DNA from: Antrodiella citrinella | Taxonomy: Eukaryota; Basidiomycota; Agaricomycetes; Polyporales; Steccherinaceae | Direction: 5' to 3' | NCBI GenBank assembly: GCA_004802725.1 | Contig: SGPM01000066.1 | Span: forward strand, 1 to 64,000 | Length of the DNA: 64,000 nt | Shown: one piece after another, positions 28,412-40,684 of the stretch | Layout: each line of letters begins with the position of its first letter | How positions within the stretch are numbered: position 1 is the first letter of the stretch | The notes under the pieces: model-generated | Told to the model about the DNA's origin: nothing | The model's input: the letters and a program-made list of their open reading frames with translations, nothing else | Databases searched by the model: none | Position numbers and translations under genes: made by a program

Positions 28412-31400
28412 ATGAAGGTTTGTTCAAATCTGAAGACGTTTGGTATATGCCAGACCGTCGACTGCCCTTATCGCCACGATGTCAAGATGTGTATGCCATG
28501 CGGAGTCCTCTGCGACCCCGCGTTCAACTATAAAGCGCACGTCGCGGGGACGAAGCACAAGCGCAGGACGAATATCGGTACACGCATCCTCAAGTGCTCT
28601 GTGTGTCTGAAGAGTTTCCCAGAGTTCCAATGGGACCAGCACATTTCAAGTTTGAAGCATGCTGGGACCGCATTGCGCAAAGGGGTCTCTGCCGATGTGC
28701 GACCTGAAGAAGGCGATCTTCCCGCCGACATGCGCCACTGCACCCTTTGCGACCGAATTATTCCTCGTAACGCCTGGGCTCCTCATCTGAACGGGGCCCC
28801 CCATCGGAAGATGAAGGCATTTACAGCCTTCCGAGCGGCTTTCGAGGATGCCGAGAAGGACAAGAACGGGATAGAGATTTCGCATGGCGAGGAAGGAGTA
28901 GACTTCGATGTCATTGAAGTCCCAGATGCCACTTTCGGTGTACTTACAGTCGTGACTGTAAAAAATACTGTCCCGCAATCAAGGATCAAGGTGAACGAAA
29001 TAAGGCTCGCCTCTTCTTTGTCACATATACCGTCTCCGTATGTTTTATTTGACCATGAACAAATGGCTCAGGAAACACTCATTAGCTCTTCCATTTAGGT
29101 TTACTGTCACCGCCCAAGTCAATACCCCTGCCACGCTTACTGCAGGACGTGAGTTCCGTATCGTCGTCAATTTCAAGCATCCCAACCACGGGAAATACGA
29201 CGATCGACTCGAGATCCTCTTCGAAGACCTCTCCATCCGACAACAGTTCGCTATCGTCCGCCCTATCCGCGGCATCATAGGTAGCAAAACGGACTACGAG
29301 CAGCTCAGGCCCAAAATTCCCTACGCGCCGCGGAAGAGGACCGCAAGAGCCCCCGAGCAAGAAGTCGTCCCCGGTGTTCCTCCGGCTGCCACCAACAGCA
29401 CCAAATGGGTGACGAAGTTACCATTTGCCGACATCCCTAAAGGTCTTATCCGCATTCTCTACAGTGCGAATGAGGCGTCCAAGGTCGCGGCGGAGGTTCG
29501 CGTGGCACGTCTTCCTACCCACTTGGATGCGGAGTCTTACTCAAGGCACTTCCGGGAGCTTCTGTGGGTAGAAGAATTTAAGATGCAGTGAGTGTATGAA
29601 CTTGTTCGCTGTCCTCGAAGTGGTTTCTCATTTGGTTTGCTTTCAGACATGATCTTGAACATTATGATATGTATGGGGTGCCGCTCACTCGACATGAAAT
29701 ATATTACCAGTAGGCTGTTCAACTAGATGATTCTCATTCAATTCCTAATCAGATGTATCTCAGTCTCGACGTACCGGGATTGGCGGAGAATCGCCCAAGT
29801 GTCTTGATAGGTTTGTACTCAATAATGTGTTGTGGGTGAGAAACTTACAGGATGGTGGTCTATTCCAGGGGATAGGATTCTTGTACAGAGGGTCGGCGCT
29901 GAGAAAGGTCACTGGTACGAGGGCCATGTCCACTTCGTAAGGCAGGTATCCGTCGGCCTCAGGTTCCATGAATCCTTCCGTGGCCATTTGCCAGCCCACA
30001 AGTACAATGTCAGGTTCAAGCTCAACCGAATCCCTCTAAGAAGGCAGCACGAAGCGCTTTCCAGCGCGTTCAATTCCCCGCACATCCTATTCCCGAAGGC
30101 GGGCAATGTGCTCATGAGAACCGCGGGACCCACGGGCACCATACGGCCGCATATATACAACAGGTTGATCGCGGACAACGCTCCTCAACTCCAAGCTGTG
30201 GCCTCAATCTGCCAGCTTCCTCCTGGCTCTGCCCCGTTCGTCGTATTTGGGCCGTAAGTTTCTTGTATCTATATCATCTTCTCACCTCACGCCTTCCTTC
30301 TAGACCTGGTACTGGCAAGACTGTGACGATCGTCGAGGCGATCCTTCAGGTCTTGCGCACGAATCCTTCCGCTAGGATCGTCGCATGTGCTCCCAGCAAC
30401 AGCGCTGCTGACCTCATCGCTTCCCGCCTCAAAGTCCTCGGTCCTGTTCAGCTCTTCCGCTTGTATGCCCCGTCGCGAAGCAAAGACCAAGTGGACACGA
30501 GTCTTCACGATTATGCGTACATCAGCTCCGAGACACACTCCTTCGCCGTCCCGCCTGTGGCCGTCGTGAAGAGGTACCGCGTCATTGTGTCGACGTGTGT
30601 CTCTGCATCCGTCTTGCACGGCATCGGCATCCCGCGCGGGCACTTCACCCACGTCTTCATCGACGAAGCGGGTCAGGCAACGGAGCCGGAAGCGATGGTG
30701 TCTATTAAGATGCTCTCAGACAATTCTACGAACATCGTGTTGTCGGGCGACCCGAAGCAGCTGGGTCCTATCATTCGGTCTGGCGTCGCGAGAGAGCTGA
30801 AGTTTGAGACGAGCTTCATTGAGCGTCTCATGGAGTCGCAGGAATACAATGAGCGCAGAGGTTATGGCAAGACGTATGTGTGCTTTTGTTCGTACTCTCT
30901 GTTCAGCGTACCCTAATGCTTTTACAGTGTTGTCAAGCTTGTCAAGAACTTCCGCTCCCACCCCGACATATTGTCATTCCCGAATGACAAGTTCTATCTG
31001 AAAGAGCTGCAGCCGTGTGGAGATACTAAGATCACATACTCATACGTCGGATGGCAGCACCTCAAGAACAGTAAATTCCCGATTCTGTTCCACGCCGTTG
31101 CAGGAGAAGATCAACGCGAGGCATCGTCTCCGTCGTTCTTCAACATCCCGGAGGTCACGCTCGTCAAGAAGTATGTACAACTTCTCAAGGAAGACCGGAA
31201 GGTCCGCATCAGTGAGTCTCCGGTCACCGACCATCTCAAGATGATGTACGTGACACTGACGTTGGTGTTGCAGCTGACAACGACATCGGGGTCATATCAC
31301 CATACAATGCACACTGCCGCAAAGTGCGCCAGACCTTGAAGGCAGTTGCAGACGGTGTCAAAGTAGGCAGCGTCGAGGAATTCCAAGGCCAAGAACGTCG

Positions 31401-31860
31401 CGTTATCATCATCTCGACTGTGCGTTCCAGCCGGGAGTTCATAGAGTATGACCTCAGGCACACCCTCGGCTTCGTTGCAAACCCTAGACGGTTCAACGGT
31501 GCGTTTTCTAATACTCCCAGCATATCATAAGACTCATTGAAAGCAATTGTTGCAGTCGCCGTCACCCGTGCTCAAGCACTATTGATCATTGTAGGCGATC
31601 CGAAAGTTCTGAGCCTCGACCCTCTCTGGCGGTCGTTCCTCAACTTTGTTTGGAATAAGGGTGGCTGGAAAGGCGATGCTCCTACATGGGATACAGATGA
31701 ACCGGTTGGGTTGGGAGGTTACGACAAGGCCGTAGTGGAGGAGACCATAGAAGACATGAATGGCTTTGCGCAGAGGATGAGTACCATGACGTTGGCGGAT
31801 GTCATGGTCGGCCTTGACGACGAGGGGGACGAGGATAGACCGTGGCGCGAAGTTGAGTAA
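28412..31860 (+). CDS. SDE3: MOV10/SDE3-type SF1 RNA helicase with N-terminal zinc fingers
   Basis: Nine in-phase exons (28412-29037, 29099-29587, 29647-29709, 29764-29810, 29869-30253, 30304-30873, 30928-31211, 31274-31498, 31556-31860) give 997 aa. The N-terminus has one CCCH finger (CSNLKTFGICQTVDCPYRH) and three C2H2-like fingers (CMPCGVLC..., CSVCLKSF..., CTLCDRII...). A beta-rich middle region is followed by an Upf1-like helicase core: motif I PGTGKT, motif II VFIDEAGQATEPE, motif III VLSGDPKQLGP, motif IV NFRSHPDIL, motif V GSVEEFQGQERR and motif VI VAVTRAQALL. MOV10/SDE3 proteins act in RNA silencing and in restricting transposons and viruses. An acidic C-terminal tail follows. The fused zinc-finger N-terminus is the notable feature. 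Confidence 0.9.
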
Positions 31861-31939
31861 GAGCTTAGTGTCGTTTCTCGTATCTTGTCTTGCATTTCTT
31901 GCGTTCGTTATGTTGATACCAAGCAGCTACCAATATTTA

Positions 31940-32767
31940 TTACCGCATCGTGACCATGTATCGGCAATTAGAAAGTGTGTATATGAAGATGTTACTCTTG
32001 GGTACCAGCAGAGAGGTAGCCTTCCTAAAAGACATAGCGCGACCATAATCACCGCCCACGCACGGTACCTCTGTGCGTTGATTCAGTAATAGACGGGAAA
32101 GAAAGAACATCATTTCGCACCTGTTCGCCAACGCCATATTATGAACCTGCTCCTTCTTCTTCAGCACGCTACTGTCCCCATTGAGAATTTTGATCATCTC
32201 TCGCGCCGTCCTCTCAGCAATCGTCCTTCCAGTGGTGGCAGACTTGCTCCTGACATGTACAACGTCCCAAATCCACGCAATAGCCCTCCTCATCCGTTGC
32301 TTCTCGCTCAGAGGAATGGGCTTGACGATCACCTTCGCTCCTCTTCGCTGGCTCATACAGTGCACAGCCGGAGCGGCGGCAAATAACGCCTGACGGAAGA
32401 GCTCTAGAGGCGGCTGGCGCGTATACGCGTGCAGGTGCAGGAGGACCTGGGAGGTTGTCTTTTCGGCTTTCTGACGTTCGCCATCTTGCATAACACAAGA
32501 TGTGAACAGGCGAAGGAGGGGGTCTTCGGCAGGAGGGATGTTGATGAATTGTGGTGCGGTGAAGGTGCGTGGGACGGGAACTTGAGCGGTTGGCGGCGGA
32601 ACGTGTGGGACTGCTACGTTGGACAGAGCTTCGTGACTGCCCGTGAGCACCGTCGACGACGCGTTGAGTACGCTACTGACTGTTTCATCTTGGACGGGAA
32701 TGGTAGACAATGTTCGGAAGGAGAGTGTGCGAGGAGACAATCGTATATGGCGGAAAGCAGACAACAT
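31940..32767 (-). CDS. RSM7: Mitochondrial small ribosomal subunit protein uS7
   Basis: Two exons (32767-32121, 32024-31940) give 243 aa. The intron is 96 bp and in frame, so retention would add 32 codons without changing the stop; I prefer splicing because uS7 ends soon after MALANR. The N-terminus (MLSAFRHIRLSPRTLSFRTLS) is a mitochondrial presequence. The S7 domain spans about 80-225, with VMQDGERQKAEKTTSQVLLHL, AVHCMSQRRGAKVIVKPIPL and the helix-rich KQRMRRAIAWIWDVV block. It nucleates assembly of the head of the mitochondrial small subunit by binding the 3' rRNA domain. Head-to-head with GPI1 (257 bp between start codons). Confidence 0.88.
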   Translation of the reverse strand: MLSAFRHIRLSPRTLSFRTLSTIPVQDETVSSVLNASSTVLTGSHEALSNVAVPHVPPPTAQVPVPRTFTAPQFINIPPAEDPLLRLFTSCVMQDGERQKAEKTTSQVLLHLHAYTRQPPLELFRQALFAAAPAVHCMSQRRGAKVIVKPIPLSEKQRMRRAIAWIWDVVHVRSKSATTGRTIAERTAREMIKILNGDSSVLKKKEQVHNMALANRCEMMFFLSRLLLNQRTEVPCVGGDYGRAMSFRKATSLLVPKSNIFIYTLSNCRYMVTMR

Positions 32768-33024
32768 CTACTCGTCGTCAGCCCACTCGTGTTGAACGTT
32801 GAGGAGAACAATTTCTGAACACGTACCTTGACGTCGTCGCCGTCCTGGTCAGAGTCGATAAGTCTCGAATATTAGCCGCCACCGGTAGCTTGTGACCGAC
32901 AAATATGTTACAACGTGACATCACAAAAACGTCACACACTGAGGGCCTTCTACTATGCGGCCTCATCCTGCTAATTCCAACGAAGTGTTATTTGGCATCT
33001 ACGCGCGGATATACCAGATGTCAG

Positions 33025-35327
33025 ATGGAGGCGCGAACTACACTCCTCTGGCCTCACGAACTCACATTGGACAACTGCATCGATGACTTTGTGTATGGAT
33101 GGACACAACCATTGTATTGCGCTGCAGGCGTTCTCAGCGCAGAATCAGTAAGTTTTCAGCTCCATCTTGAAAGTGCTCAACTGATGACATTGTAGATAGA
33201 AGAGGCTCAAGCGTTACTACAGTCTGCTCGAACTCCTCAGGAATGGGACGCTCTCAAGCAGCATTGCCAATCCTATCCCGTTGTATTTGGTAGAGTGCAG
33301 GATAGGCTAGGTTCTGGAGAGGTAGCAGTGACATTATTGCAGGACTACAGTGCGTCAACTAATACTGTCACTGGTTTATTATTGATTGTCTACACTACCA
33401 GGAAGGAGGCCGGCCCTTATACAATATCGCCGCCCAAGCCTCCGGCACATGGAAATCTATGCCTTGGATTTTCGTCTCTACAATAATGATCTATTATCGT
33501 CGCGCTCGGACGGTCGTGTCCACGACTTTACAGCGCCTTCTATCACATCGTGCTCATTAGGACCAAGTGTTCTGGAACAAATCAACTTTGGGACCCACTT
33601 AGACCACCAATTGCGGGAGCTGCGCGGAAGACCGAGACGCATGCATGCAGAGTCTTTGGTGTCGTCTGCTTTACCCTATCTGTCGGGTTGGCAGGTCTTT
33701 AACTTCACAGCGCCGTACATTGTTGTGTCTGTTCTGAGATTCCTCGCCGGTGCACGCAATATAGTGAACAAGATATCAGCTTGTTGTGCGTATCTTCATT
33801 GATATGCATGGAGAGTTGTGGGATCCTGATGTGTATCTTAGGTCACCAAGTAGATGTGCGTTTACGACAGAGCATAATGCTACCTCGACAAATTCCCCGT
33901 CTATATCGATCGACAGTGCCAAGTACAAGCAGATACATCTCGTTCTATGTCCAGTAAGCATGTAAGCTAGTACAAACCCATACAGACTGAATCTATTCTC
34001 TTAGTTTTTGGAATACGGTATGGCTCGTCTTGAACGATGTTACTATCGGTGTAGCCATCGGCACCTTTGTGTGTGAGAATGCATCACCGTTGGCTAGTTT
34101 GTTGGGCCCTCCCATGAAGGTAAACACACAGATAGGGCAGCCCGAACCGTATGTTGACATGTACTATATAGGCGTCTCTGATTCATCTTCCTCAAGAAGC
34201 TCTGCTATGGCTGAACAATTGGCCAGCGGGATTGAAGTTGAACACGGAGCTCAGTCAATTCTACTGTCATTCTCTTCTCGGAGTTATAGTAGTGTGGAGC
34301 AGTCAGTCTCATTCCATCTAACGCATCGTGCTTTATGTTAACTCCTTATGAGCACAGGGGTGCTCGAGACCGTACTCTTTCCTTCGTTGCCTCAGTTGCT
34401 TTACATCGCTGGCGCTTTGGGCACATGCGGGATGACGATGACCGTCTCGATGCTCAGTGACTTACTTAGTTGTTTCACATTCCACCTATTTATTTGCTAC
34501 CGCGCATCGGCCCTCATCTATAGCTATCAACTTTCCATTGCGGCGTCTTTATGGAATCTCTTTCGAGGTGCGAATTCACTCAAATTTCACTTAAACGAAT
34601 TCGTTATTCAGTGATACGAATCGCATCATAGGAAAACGATACAACATCCTCAGAAGTCGCAAAGACGCATGGGATTACGACGTCGATCAGCTACTGTTGG
34701 GGGCGATATTATCCACTTTGGTAGCGTTCCTCAGCCCAACAGTTTTCACTTATTACGCCTTTTTCGCCACGGTAAGACATCTCTCAATCTCTCAATCTGG
34801 TTGCTGACATCGTCGTATCTAGGCTCGCTTCCTGGTCGTGGTCGTGCATGCGGTCTTCGACACAATCCTTGTGCTCATGAATCACTTCCCACTATTTGCA
34901 CTGCTGCTTCGTACGAAGAGTCCGCTGAGAATGCCGGGTAAGCGCAAATTCTAAGATGTTTTGACACTAATGCCAATGTCGCGATATCAGGAGGCTTGGT
35001 CTACAAATTACACAAGAACAACTCACCCCCCACCGTTGAGGTACGGACATCCTCTCCGCTGTGCGAGCCATCTCCTCATCAGTTCCTCAGATTCAACCAA
35101 TCGCATTTGCTCGCATTTTCGATCACTATGGTGAGACCAATTGCTCGTTTTGCCCATCTGCCTGGTTCGCTGAACTGCTAACAGGCAGTCTAGGCTCGCG
35201 CATGTGGTCTCACTATCATCCACTGCGTCTGTTCCGAATGATCCTGCGTGGGGAACCCTTGACCACAATACCTCGAACGTTGGTACAGTTCCCAATCATG
35301 TCAGATACAGGTGTCTCAGTCGCTTGA
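33025..35327 (+). CDS. GPI1: GPI-GlcNAc transferase subunit Gpi1 (PIG-Q)
   Basis: Twelve in-phase exons (33025-33147, 33196-33349, 33402-33785, 33842-33953, 34005-34119, 34172-34301, 34358-34567, 34632-34771, 34823-34937, 34991-35040, 35091-35130, 35185-35327) give 571 aa. The family core is clear: FWNTVWLVLNDVTIGVAIG, EALLWLNNWPAGLKLNTELS, FYCHSLLGVIVVW, SLWNLFRGKRYNILR and WDYDVDQLLLGAI, with several hydrophobic helices, fitting an ER membrane protein. Gpi1/PIG-Q stabilises the complex that adds GlcNAc to phosphatidylinositol, the first step of GPI-anchor synthesis. The N-terminal 220 residues are less conserved. No lesions seen; no single continuous frame shows the gene because exons are short. 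Confidence 0.9.
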
Positions 35328-35618
35328 GTTTCCAATCCTTTCTGTTCCTTCTATGAAGATGCCGCATGAGAGCTCAGAGATAGATACTGTTAAGAGTTTC
35401 AACCAACTCACACGTCGGTCCTTCGATTTCAATCCACAACAATGAGGTTTCTCTCACACGATTATCACGTCTTGGAACTGCAAGACCCTCTGCTAGCAAC
35501 TTCTCTATGTTACTTAAGCTGTCCATTAGGCGTATAAAGTTCAAGAGGTCAGTACACGATCCCTTCAGATCATACGTTGCACTCATCACCGTTTACTTAG
35601 GGTACCCTGTCGGCCATC

Positions 35619-37549
35619 ATGTTCATCTCATCTAGTGCACGAATTGTGGCTAGAGCTAAACCGTCCACCCATACCATCAAGTCACGAGCATTCACAACCA
35701 GCAGCACAGCTCATTTCTTCTCAAGCAAGAAAGCTGAGGTTGCTCTAGTCAAAGGCCCACGACCTCGGAGGAATACGGGTACAATGGAAGACTTGCTCCC
35801 TTCGTCTATCGGCAACGTTCCTATCCTTCCTCAGCGGTTCTCGGACTTGAAGAAGTCCATCTTCCGTGATGAGCTCACTCAGAGTTGGGGCGAGGTGTTG
35901 GCAGAGTTGAAGACTGTGACTGAAGAGGTCGCGTCTCGTGGCCCCGACGTACATATTCCACGATTTGATTCGACAACTTGGACGCTCATCATACACGCAG
36001 ATCATTCCCCGCGTACGTTATGAAGACCTCATCAATGGGCTCAACGAGCACCAGATTGGTGAAATCAAGCGCACCGGCTGTGTAATCGTCAAAGGTGGTG
36101 TACCTAAAGAGGTTTGTGGCACAAATTTCTTACGAGTGAGCGGCGACAATTCTCACAATCTCTCTTTCCAGGAGGCCTTGTCATGGAAGCAAGATGTATT
36201 CAACTATATCGCCACCAATCGGGAGCACGTAGAAGGTACACAAATTATGCACTTCCCTCCTTCTGATGTCAACATCGCTCTTCATTCCCAGGTGTCCCTG
36301 AGGAGGCCATAGTGTACTACGAGATCTACAATTCCAAACCTCAGATGGCTGCACGGCAACATCCGGGAATAGTGAACACACAGCGGGCTCTTCTCTCCCT
36401 CTGGCATGTCTCCGACCCAGCCTCTGCCGTCAGTCTCTCCACGCCTGTCACGTACTTTGACCGTCTCAGAGTCCGACTTCCCGGACCCAGTACGTTCGTT
36501 CTAGAACCCCACATTGATAGTGGTGGTTTGGAGCGGTGGGAAGATCCCGGGTTCAGAAGCTGCTTCAAGAAGATTTTGGAGGGCAATTGGAAGCAGCATG
36601 ACCCCTTCGACGCAACTCCGAGGATAACTGCGAAGCAAGACCTTTATGGTGAAGTGTAAGTCCACTACGCACGCGCAACCACTGTGATATCAGGTTGAAC
36701 ATTGTTCACAGACATCAGTTATCCGTCTTCCGTCCGTGGAATGGCTGGGTGTCCCTCTCCAACACAGGCCCAAATCAAGGAGCCCTCCGTCTTCTTCCCT
36801 TCCTCTCCCTTTCCACGGCCTATCTGATGCTCAGACCCTTCTTCCGACCCAAACGCACGGCGCGCAGCAACAGCTCCGAAGTCTCTTTTGCTGCGGAGGA
36901 TTGGGAACTTGATCTGGACACCCCCACGTTCCCTGGCACCGAAATGGGAAAGGCACAAGGTATGGATGAGACGACTCATCCGCACTTGAGGCTGGATAAG
37001 GCCTTGGTATCTATTCCGTTTGTAGAGCCTGGTGACCAAGCTTATTGTTAGTGAGAGAAAGTTTTCGACAGTTCTTGATACTCACACGTAATTGGCTTTG
37101 CAGGGCACGGTGATCTCATCCATTCCGTTGAGAACGAGCATCTCGGGAAGGAAGACTCGGCCGCCATATACGTCCCCGCTGTACCCCTCACTGACAAGAA
37201 CTACGCATACCTGCGCAATCAAGCTGCGACCTTCCAACTTGGCTTTCCCCCACCGTAAGTATTCCCTGCTACGACTGCAACAGCTTTTGACTGATGAAGG
37301 GCGACAGTGACTTCCCAGCCGGAGATGGCGAAAGCAGGTGCAAGGGCCGTGCTGCGCCGGATGAGGTCACTTCCATGGACGGACGTCGTCGTCTTGGATT
37401 GGCCCCGTTTGAGATCCCGGTCAATGCTACGTCGAGCGAAGCTACTCTTATCAACGGTATTAACGCACGTATGCTGTAAGTCTGCGCTGTCTTGCTCTCG
37501 CTACATGATTCACACGAAATGCATCCCAACTTCGCTCAGTACATTCTAA
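35619..37549 (+). CDS. DUF1479 (YbiU-like) putative Fe(II)/2OG oxygenase
   Basis: Eight exons (35619-35948, 36001-36111, 36172-36235, 36292-36655, 36712-37046, 37104-37254, 37308-37475, 37540-37549) give about 510 aa. The final 10-nt exon is the least certain part. The N-terminus (ARIVARAKPSTHTIKSRAFTT) looks like a mitochondrial presequence. DUF1479 hallmarks are present: EEALSWKQDVFNYIA, LEPHIDSGGLERWED (HxD-type metal ligands), FRPWNGWVSLSNTGPNQGAL and WHGDLIHSVE (distal histidines). Members adopt the double-stranded beta-helix fold of 2-oxoglutarate dioxygenases, but the substrate is unknown. All introns keep phase. A secondary-metabolism role is not supported by the neighbours, which are housekeeping genes. 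Confidence 0.85.
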
Positions 37550-38376
37550 ACGACGTTTGACATAGCTGAAAATTTGACTTCAACTATATCCTTCGATGCA
37601 CCTCTCAGCTAGCATCCGCAGTCGTCAGCAGGCCCCCTTCTACACCTTCTCGTCTTCTTCGCGAAGTGCGTGAATGCATCAATATTGGGATCACAGTGCA
37701 TATTGTCATGTCCTTGTGGGCATTTCTGCTCTCTTCTGTTGCGATCGAATGCCTTCGAATGCCTTGTTCGAGGACGAGGGACAGTGTTTGGGTCACAACG
37801 CTGAAGAGACTGCTGTTGAGAAAGGTGACCCGTACCATCCTGTAGAAGAGATAGACAATGCAAGACTCGCAGTTCGCTCATAGCAGTCTCAGATATTTTA
37901 GCTACTAGCTAGTACGCTCACATAGCGGCGGCCCAAGTCAGAAAGAGCAGTCGTTTATGTAAGCTCGTCCGCGGCCTGCTGGCACTCGCTTGTACCGTTT
38001 CCCTCTTCCTCACGGTCCCCATCTCGATCATGGACGCCAGATGTCGTGAAGTACAGTGCAACGGGACAGCTGTGCGCTGTCAAAAATTGAACTCGAAAGC
38101 ACCACGCTCGTGTACGAATGTTGCCGGGGGTACCCACATGCTGCATGTACTGCTCAGTGGGAGGCCCTCTCCCTCCACGCACGGACGGGTTTGGTACGAG
38201 ACTACATGTACTGGTACAAAATCATGTGTATATTTGAGGAATTTACTTGTATGATGTACGCGTGCAAGGCTCGAGAGTCAAGCTTCAAGAGGATCCAAGG
38301 AAGACCTAGTAAGTTGGCGTCGTGTCGTGTCGTATCTTCTTGGAACCAGTAGTATCTATCACCGAGAGACGTTTTC
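37550..38376. other. Convergent intergenic region
   Basis: 830 bp between the convergent DUF1479 gene and the uncharacterised minus-strand gene. Several open stretches overlap in all frames without motifs. No RNA gene or repeat recognised. Confidence 0.45.
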
Positions 38377-39552
38377 CTAGAGTTTGCCTAGAGCGTTCGA
38401 GACTCCTCTGGGATCAATGATATTCCGCAAAGTTTTGTCGATAGCAGGACTAGTCAAGTCAGAGTAATCGGGTTGCCGAAGCCTCGCCAGCGGATATTGT
38501 CCATCCGTTTCAAGTCCGTTTGGATACGCTTGAATGTTGTTAGGCATGACGGCGTCGTATGCTACGACAACACGCAAAATTCTGAGGGGACCATGACCTT
38601 CCACTATGCGAGCCATGCGAGACAAGGCGTTTGCTTTCAGCGACTCCTGGTTCGCTTTGGTTATATTGCCCTAGAGTGAATCACGGTCAGGTATTGATTA
38701 CAAAAGAGACCTCAAATTCGTACTCGCTGAAAAAAGTTGAATGGCGTAACAGAAGAGATGGCATCGTTGCTTGTTCCTCTGTCGAGTAGCTGTCGCGTAG
38801 CCAACATCTTCATCTGCGTCACAATCCAGACGAATGTGTTATCCTGTAGCCGCACAAGGACAACACTATCTGGGCCGTAAGAATTATCTGGGAATAGGAA
38901 AGGGACTCCGCGTGGGTCTCTTAGCCAATCAATCGTCTGTACGGTCGAGTTCGTCTTCATCCCGAGTTGAGAGCTTGGAAGGTCGTGGATGCTGGAGCCG
39001 AATTTGACGGTCGAGAAGGTATGTGTCCCGCTTGTCAAGTCGAGGGTGACCGCGACCAGCTGAGCAGGAAGTTTTGCCCATTCAGGCACCGCAGTGTAAA
39101 AAGTGGAGACCTGCTCCAGTGTGCTTGTCTCTGAGCCATTGAGCGCATGTCCAAGGTAGACCGTAGCCGCCTTCTCGAAGACAAAGGGTGAGTCATTGTT
39201 ATCCATGGATAACTGAAAGTCTAGGAAGCGAGTGAGACTCATACTCATTTCTTCTTCGATCCACTTCGCTATCGACAGTAGTGCCAGCGGCTCGTCGCAG
39301 TCAATGACATTCTTGACGAAGCGAGTCAGTCCTGATGACATAACAGCTTCCGGAGGTGGCTTCTTCTTCATGGTCTGGGTCGCGCCGTACAACATAAAGT
39401 CGTAGACAACATGTACCATCCAGTATTGGATGATCTCTGTGTCAACATGGTTAACAAGATGAGACATAGACAAAAGCTGAATATTTACGTTCATCCTTAT
39501 GACCTCTGAGCTTATCCAGAGAGTAAAGCGTCGAATACGGACCCGCGCACAT
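38377..39552 (-). CDS. Uncharacterised protein, 5' end uncertain
   Basis: Not recognised. The two main exons, 39436-38724 and 38670-38377, are in phase and open. They contain YWMVHVVYDFMLYGATQ, VKNVIDCDEPLALLSIAKW, LTRFLDFQLSMD and a C-terminal GPLRILRVVVAYDAV block. With a short first exon 39552-39489 (starting MCAGPYSTLYSLDK) the product is 356 aa. Upstream (about 39555-39705, minus) another open stretch, reading KVDGFNQLHALLHDYVEMV, looks just as coding but ends at a stop in a different frame. Either the true first exons lie there with a splice I did not find, or the gene has a frameshift. No membrane segment. The composition (helical, Leu-rich) suggests a soluble alpha-helical protein. 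Confidence 0.5.
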
Positions 39553-39812
39553 CCTCTTGCCTCATGGGTCGCGAGATTGTGGTGACCATCTCGACGTAGT
39601 CATGTAGTAGGGCGTGTAATTGATTGAATCCGTCTACTTTCTGGATGATGAAAGTAAGGAATGCTGCCGTAAACCTGTGCCTGCGGCATGTTAGCTCTTA
39701 TTTTGAAAAGCAGCAAGCACAATTTAAGAATTCATAGCCTGCTCAATGTACACATTGCCTCAATCTATTCTAACCCCTGCTCCTGCATGCTGCATGCGGG
39801 AGAACAGCAGGG

Positions 39813-40684
39813 TCACGACGCCGAGATGTCCAAGAGCAGCTGGTTATCGAATCTGATCTGACCGGGGTACAGTCCCTTCGCCACAGCCAGCGCAGCCCTA
39901 CTCAGCTGTTCTGCTGAAATCAGGATAGCAGGGACAGGCACTTTAAGAAGGGGCCACGGGATATTGCGAATCACGCTCTCCCATCTCCGTCGCTGGTGCT
40001 TCGCGTCCTCGGGGTAGTGCGCGGAGGGATGGAACCCGCCCGGCCGCAGGATGTGCGCCTGCATCCCGGGCACGTCGTCGCACAATTTGAGGATGGCATT
40101 CTCGGTCCGTCCCTGTTCGGCCATGTACGAGATTACGTGTCAATGACCACGCTGACCCGAAGAAGACGCCTTGGGGAGGTGGACGCACCTTGACTCTGGG
40201 AGACATCGACAAGCTCTTCTCCGTCTCGTCCGCGCTTGCTCCGCTGAACCAGACGAAGCGGAACGGCGCGTGTGCGGGTCGCGCGGTGCCCACACGGCCC
40301 TCGATTAACGCGTTCAGCAGCGCGACTGGGTAGTCGTACGTGATGTGCGTGAAATAGGCTTCGTTCTTCCCGGCAGCGGAGATCCCGAGCGTCCAGATGC
40401 ACGCGTCGTGATTGACCAGCTCGGAGACAAGGTCGGGTGAGTAGGACGTGAAGTCGGCGTGTACGATCGTGGTGGTCTTTGCGGATGCGTTGGCTGGGAG
40501 GACGGCCCATGCAGGCAATTCACGCCGCATGAGGAGGGTGATACGGTCGACGGTGGGGTCTGCGAGCGCTGCCCGGTAGATGTTCAGGCCAGCTACATAT
40601 TCAAGTAAGTTGTGGTCAAATTTGCAACATGAGATGGATGTGGAACATACCTGCCCCCGTCGCGCCGGTAAGTAAAAGTTTCAT
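39813..40684 (-). CDS. NAD(P)-binding Rossmann-fold protein (atypical SDR/NmrA-like)
   Basis: Three in-phase exons (40684-40651, 40592-40189, 40112-39813) give 245 aa. The start MKLLLTGATGAAGLNIYRAAL contains the TGATGxxG dinucleotide-binding motif of atypical short-chain dehydrogenases. It is followed by DPTVDRITLLMRR (second strand), a VHADFTSY acidic segment and CIWTLGISAAG. YDYPVALLNAL is a possible Yxxx active-site region, and RFVWFSGASAD the later strand. The C-terminus carries MQAHILRPGGFHP. The length and the weak YxxxK suggest a regulatory or reductase member related to HTATIP2/NmrA-type proteins. Substrate unknown. No sign of decay. Confidence 0.8.
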
